From an uncultured Clostridium sp. (GTDB lineage: Bacteria > Bacillota > Clostridia > Oscillospirales > Acutalibacteraceae), in assembly GCA_934717555.1 (NCBI GenBank), contig CAKUYY010000053.1, forward strand, positions 1 to 9,221: DNA of 9,221 nucleotides. The letters run 5' to 3'. Every line of letters begins with the position of its first letter. Position 1 is the first letter of the stretch. The notes under the pieces were generated by a model, which made no database searches, was not told the origin of the DNA, and saw only the letters and a list, made by a program, of their open reading frames with translations. Made by a program: the position numbers and the translations under genes. Below, piece by piece: positions 6,010-9,221 of the stretch.

Positions 6010-7479
6010 ATGGCCATGCAGAAGACGCTCTTTAAAAAATATTTGCGCGTCAGCCTGGCTATTATTCTGGTAAGCTTCCTACTCCTGGGGGTAATGCTGA
6101 TCGTTTTTATGTCCCGTTACTGGCAGGATGAAAAGCGTGACCTTTTGAATACCAATGTGGAGAGCATCGCGGAATTTGCCTCTTCTAAAATATTGATTGG
6201 AGAGGACAGCGGCATCCTGCAGACATCCGAATTGCAGGGGGTCATTCAAATGTTTTCCTCCAATATCTCCGCCAGTATCTTTATCACAGATGTCCATGGG
6301 GAAGTAAAGCTTCGTTCAGAAAATGGCCTGGCCTTTCAAAACAACCAAGTTCCCTCTATGATTGTTACCTCTGCGATCAAAGGGGAATATGCGGGGACCT
6401 CTACATTAGACGGTATGTTTGAACACAGCTGTTATGTGGTGGGACGGCCCATTCTGGCCACCAGCCAGAGCGGGGACCCCCTGGTAGCCGGCGTTGTATT
6501 CGCCGCGTCCGATGCCCGTTATCTGGATACCTTCCGGGTAGATATGCTGCGCATGTTTATTTTTGCCTCCATCGGGGCCTTTGCGGTATCTTTCTGTGTG
6601 GTAGGCCTGTTTTCTTACGGCATGGTGCGGCCGCTTCGGGAAATGGCCATCGCGGCCCGCTGTTTTGGTCAAGGGGATTTCACCCGCCGGGTTCCGGTCA
6701 CAAGCCAGGACGAAATCGGGCAGCTGGCGTTGGCCTTCAACAATATGGCGGCATCCCTCGCTTCTTCGGAAAGTACCCGTCGGAGCTTTATTGCCAATGT
6801 ATCCCATGAGCTGAAAACTCCCATGACCACCATCGCGGGCTTTATTGACGGTATTCTGGACGGTACCATTCCTCCTGACAAACAAAACTATTATTTAAAG
6901 ATTGTTTCAGATGAGGTAAAGAGGCTTTCCCGTTTGGTAAAAACCATGCTGGATCTTTCCCGGATTGATAACGGGGAACTGCATCTCAATAAACAGAGGT
7001 TTGACTTGACCAGTACGGTTTTAAGTGTCTTAATTACCTTTGAAAAAAATATCGAAAAGAAAAACATCCAAGTGACCGGCTTGGAGGACGCACAAAGCCT
7101 GTTTATCGACGGCGATCCGGATATGATCCATCAAGTGGTATATAACCTGATTGAGAACGCGGTCAAATTCGTCAATGAGGGCGGTTACATCGAACTGCAT
7201 GTAAAGGATGTCAACCACCGGGCTGAAGTAAGCATCAAAAACAGCGGGCAGGGAATTCCCGCTGATGAAATCGGTATGATTTTTGATAAATTTTATAAAA
7301 CCGACAAATCCCGCAGCCAGGATAAAAACGGCATGGGATTGGGGCTTTATATCGTGCGGACCATGATCCAACAACACGGCGGCGATATCACCGTAAAAAG
7401 CACAGAGGGAGAATTCTGCGAATTTATCTTCTGGCTTCCCAAAAGCGGCGACGGATTAACCACACGCGGCACCAAATAA
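6010..7479 (+). CDS. Membrane sensor histidine kinase (HAMP-HisKA-HATPase)
   Basis: A 489-residue sensor kinase. Membrane segments lie at about 13-34 and 181-205, enclosing an extracytoplasmic sensor of about 145 residues. The ASIFITDVHGEV and DPLVAGVVFAASD strands in it suggest a Cache/PDC-like fold (inference). A HAMP linker (about 206-258, with VRPLREMAIAARCFGQGDF and DEIGQLALAFNNM) leads to the HisKA domain, where His266 in NVSHELKTPM is the phosphorylated residue. The ATPase domain has the N box HQVVYNLIENAVKF (Asn379, Asn383), the G1 box NSGQGIP at 411-417, the F box FDKFYKTDKSRS and the G2 box GMGLGLYIV. Start ATG 6010 uses GAGGTGA at 5993-5999, inside the end of the regulator gene. 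G1 has Asn where most kinases have Asp. There is no PAS domain, unlike WalK. It should phosphorylate the regulator encoded just upstream. Confidence 0.95.
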   Translation: MAMQKTLFKKYLRVSLAIILVSFLLLGVMLIVFMSRYWQDEKRDLLNTNVESIAEFASSKILIGEDSGILQTSELQGVIQMFSSNISASIFITDVHGEVKLRSENGLAFQNNQVPSMIVTSAIKGEYAGTSTLDGMFEHSCYVVGRPILATSQSGDPLVAGVVFAASDARYLDTFRVDMLRMFIFASIGAFAVSFCVVGLFSYGMVRPLREMAIAARCFGQGDFTRRVPVTSQDEIGQLALAFNNMAASLASSESTRRSFIANVSHELKTPMTTIAGFIDGILDGTIPPDKQNYYLKIVSDEVKRLSRLVKTMLDLSRIDNGELHLNKQRFDLTSTVLSVLITFEKNIEKKNIQVTGLEDAQSLFIDGDPDMIHQVVYNLIENAVKFVNEGGYIELHVKDVNHRAEVSIKNSGQGIPADEIGMIFDKFYKTDKSRSQDKNGMGLGLYIVRTMIQQHGGDITVKSTEGEFCEFIFWLPKSGDGLTTRGTK

Positions 7480-7512
7480 TATGAATTCATTGGATAGAGG
7501 AGAGATCTTTTT

Positions 7513-9123
7513 ATGAACGAGGAAATCTTTGGAACCCCGGACCATCAGCCCGAGGGAGAAGGGACTGCCCCCAATCCCTCAGAAGAAGGACCTTTCTTAG
7601 AAAAAAACAATCCGGCGGTATCCCCTTTGTTAGAAAATGAAACGGCATCTATTCCGGAACAACAGCCATCTGTGCCCAACATTCCTCAGACAGAACTGCC
7701 GCATACTGAGCCATTTGCCCAGCACCAAGAAGGATCTGTTCCGGGGGGAGCTCCCTCACCGGCTGTTCCTCCTGCCGGTGGAAACCCCTTTCCCTATTCT
7801 GCCGCATCTAACGCCCCTTTCCCGCAGCCTCTCCAACAAAATGGATGGCTGGATCCCTCCCAAAACGGGACTGCCCCGGGGGGGAAGCCGCCTAAAAAGA
7901 AGATGGACAAAGGGCTGAAAATCTTTTTGTGGGCTGTTGGCGTGGTATTAGGCGGCTTTGTGCTGGCCTTTTGCGTATACGGCGTTTATTCCGCCTTTTC
8001 CTCTAATCCGTCGGAGCTGCCTTCTTCCTCATCTCAGGTACCTTCTTCCAGCAATCCTTCCGCCTCTTCCTCTGGGCCCGAGGCGCTCGCTCCCACCGAA
8101 CCGGTGACAGACCCCAATTGGGGCGGATTGCAGCTGGAGAACCAGCAGGAACTGGACGGCGGAAGCGAAACCCTCAGCGCGGCGGAAATTTATGAGAAAG
8201 AAGCCCCTTCTATTGTGGGAATCTGTGTGTATAACCAGGGTTCCCAGCCGGGAGACGATCCCGCCATGGAAGGATCTGGCATCATTATCAGTGAAAACGG
8301 CTATATTATGACCAACTCCCATGTGATCAACGATTCCAATGAGTTTCCCGTAGAAGTGGTTCTGAGCACGGAAGAACGGTACGTAGCCACCGTGGTGGGC
8401 TTTGATAAGCGCACGGACCTGGCTGTCATCAAAATAGAAGCCACGGGGCTTCCTGTGGCTACCCTGGGAAATTCCGACGATCTGCGTGTAGGCGACTGGG
8501 TATTGGCCATCGGAAACCCTGGCGGACTGGATTACAACAATTCCCTCACCCGCGGCATTGTTTCCGCATTAAACCGCCCAGTGGACAGCAAAGCCCAATC
8601 CGCCATGAAATATATCCAGACCGACGCGGCTATCAATCCTGGAAATTCCGGCGGGGCGCTGTTCAATATGTATGGACAGGTGATCGGCATCAACACCTCC
8701 AAAATTCAGGGATACGAAGGGATGGGATTCGCCATCCCCATCACTACCGCCAAAAAAATTGTGGATGATATCATCGCAAACGGTTATGTCGCCGACCGGG
8801 TACGGCTGGGTTTGACCGGGTCTGTTGTTTCAGAATATCACGCCCATATTTATAATTTACCCCAGGGGGTTATCATCCGTTCCATCTCCGATGACAGCGA
8901 CCTGAAAAACAAAGGGGTGATGGAGGATGATATCATCACCAAAATCAATGGAAAAGATGTCACCAGCATGGATGATATTTATGATGAGCTGGCCAACCAC
9001 GTGCCTGGGGATACGGTTACGTTAACCATTTACCGCAGCGGCAATGGTATGACCAAAGCTTCCACCTTCGATGTGGAGATCGTCCTGCTGGAAGACAAGG
9101 GTGAAACCCAACAGGCGGAGTAA
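7513..9123 (+). CDS. HtrA/DegP-like membrane-anchored serine protease
   Basis: A 536-residue trypsin-like protease of the HtrA family, for quality control of proteins outside the cytoplasmic membrane. Order of parts: a cytoplasmic Pro/Glu/Gln-rich disordered tail (1-125), a basic stretch KPPKKKMDKGLK, one membrane segment (about 136-160), a Ser/Pro-rich linker (163-200), the protease domain (about 225-420) and one PDZ domain (about 430-527). The catalytic triad is intact: His270 in MTNSHVI, Asp302 in RTDLAVIKI and Ser379 in NPGNSGGAL. The PDZ domain shows PQGVIIRSISDDS and IITKINGKDV. The type II membrane topology and one PDZ are typical of Firmicutes HtrA. ATG 7513 follows AGAGGAGAG at 7496-7504, 33 bases after the kinase stop, so it is probably co-transcribed. 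As third gene after a regulator-kinase pair it suggests an envelope-stress response. Whether it is htrA, htrB or htrC-like cannot be told. Confidence 0.95.
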   Translation: MNEEIFGTPDHQPEGEGTAPNPSEEGPFLEKNNPAVSPLLENETASIPEQQPSVPNIPQTELPHTEPFAQHQEGSVPGGAPSPAVPPAGGNPFPYSAASNAPFPQPLQQNGWLDPSQNGTAPGGKPPKKKMDKGLKIFLWAVGVVLGGFVLAFCVYGVYSAFSSNPSELPSSSSQVPSSSNPSASSSGPEALAPTEPVTDPNWGGLQLENQQELDGGSETLSAAEIYEKEAPSIVGICVYNQGSQPGDDPAMEGSGIIISENGYIMTNSHVINDSNEFPVEVVLSTEERYVATVVGFDKRTDLAVIKIEATGLPVATLGNSDDLRVGDWVLAIGNPGGLDYNNSLTRGIVSALNRPVDSKAQSAMKYIQTDAAINPGNSGGALFNMYGQVIGINTSKIQGYEGMGFAIPITTAKKIVDDIIANGYVADRVRLGLTGSVVSEYHAHIYNLPQGVIIRSISDDSDLKNKGVMEDDIITKINGKDVTSMDDIYDELANHVPGDTVTLTIYRSGNGMTKASTFDVEIVLLEDKGETQQAE

Positions 9124-9153
9124 GCACAGGGAATTCTTCATAAAACAATCAAA

Positions 9154-9221
9154 ACCACGCCCAAAGGACGTGGTATGAATGATAAGCCCTATAAGGGCAT
9201 AATACCAGCAGCGCCTAAAGG
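9154..9221. mobile_element. Tandem hairpins, possible IS200/IS605-type end
   Basis: Three hairpins follow each other after the protease stop. The first pairs ACCACG (9154-9159) with CGTGGT (9169-9174), plus an inner CC-AAA-GG. The second is GCCCT-ATA-AGGGC (9186-9198). The third begins as GCCT-AA-AGG (9213-9221) and is cut by the window end. None is followed by a T-run, so they are poor terminators. Short spaced hairpins of this style are found at the ends of IS200/IS605 elements in Clostridia, which would put a transposase or TnpB gene just beyond the window. No transposase is seen here, so the call is tentative. Confidence 0.4.

Overview
The window reads as chromosomal DNA of a Gram-positive, low-to-moderate-GC anaerobe of the class Clostridia, probably an Oscillospiraceae/Ruminococcaceae-type gut bacterium. 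This rests on Firmicutes-style ribosomal proteins, strong AGGAGG-type ribosome binding sites, sigma-A promoters, a Firmicutes-style membrane-anchored HtrA with a Pro-rich N-terminal tail, and hairpin-rich intergenic repeats. The genus cannot be named from sequence reading alone.

Layout, left to right. (1) Positions 30-989, minus strand: the universal rplM-rpsI operon (L13, S9) with a clear TTGACA-18-TATGAT promoter and a short leader that may be an L13 autoregulatory leader. (2) Positions 990-1303: an AT-rich divergent intergenic region with an 11-bp-arm palindrome containing TGTGA-N7-TCACA. (3) Positions 1304-1987, plus: a predicted lipoprotein of unknown function. (4) Positions 1988-2507: a 520-base convergent intergenic region holding a strong hairpin (probable terminator) and a dense cluster of hairpins that looks like a dispersed or structured-RNA element. 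(5) Positions 2508-4316, minus: lepA (elongation factor 4), probably starting at a TTG codon, with promoter TTGTCA-17-TATAAT. (6) Positions 4602-5042, plus: an AT-richer GNAT acetyltransferase, followed by a stretch that may be a remnant of a structured mobile RNA. (7) Positions 5321-9123, plus: a three-gene operon encoding an OmpR-type response regulator, a membrane histidine kinase and an HtrA/DegP-like protease. (8) Positions 9154-9221: tandem hairpins that resemble the end of an IS200/IS605-type element and run out of the window.

The main functional story is the last operon. The kinase has a sensor domain outside the membrane and is probably paired with the adjacent regulator. The protease is a membrane-tethered quality-control enzyme also acting outside the membrane. 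The arrangement suggests an envelope-stress sensing and repair unit, possibly autoregulated through imperfect direct repeats upstream of the operon -10 box. The ribosomal genes and lepA are housekeeping translation genes; the lipoprotein and acetyltransferase look like accessory insertions between them. I see no CRISPR array, tRNA, rRNA, phage gene or clear novel defence system. The most unusual unexplained structure is the hairpin cluster at 2241-2403, whose base-pairing pattern favours a minus-strand RNA.
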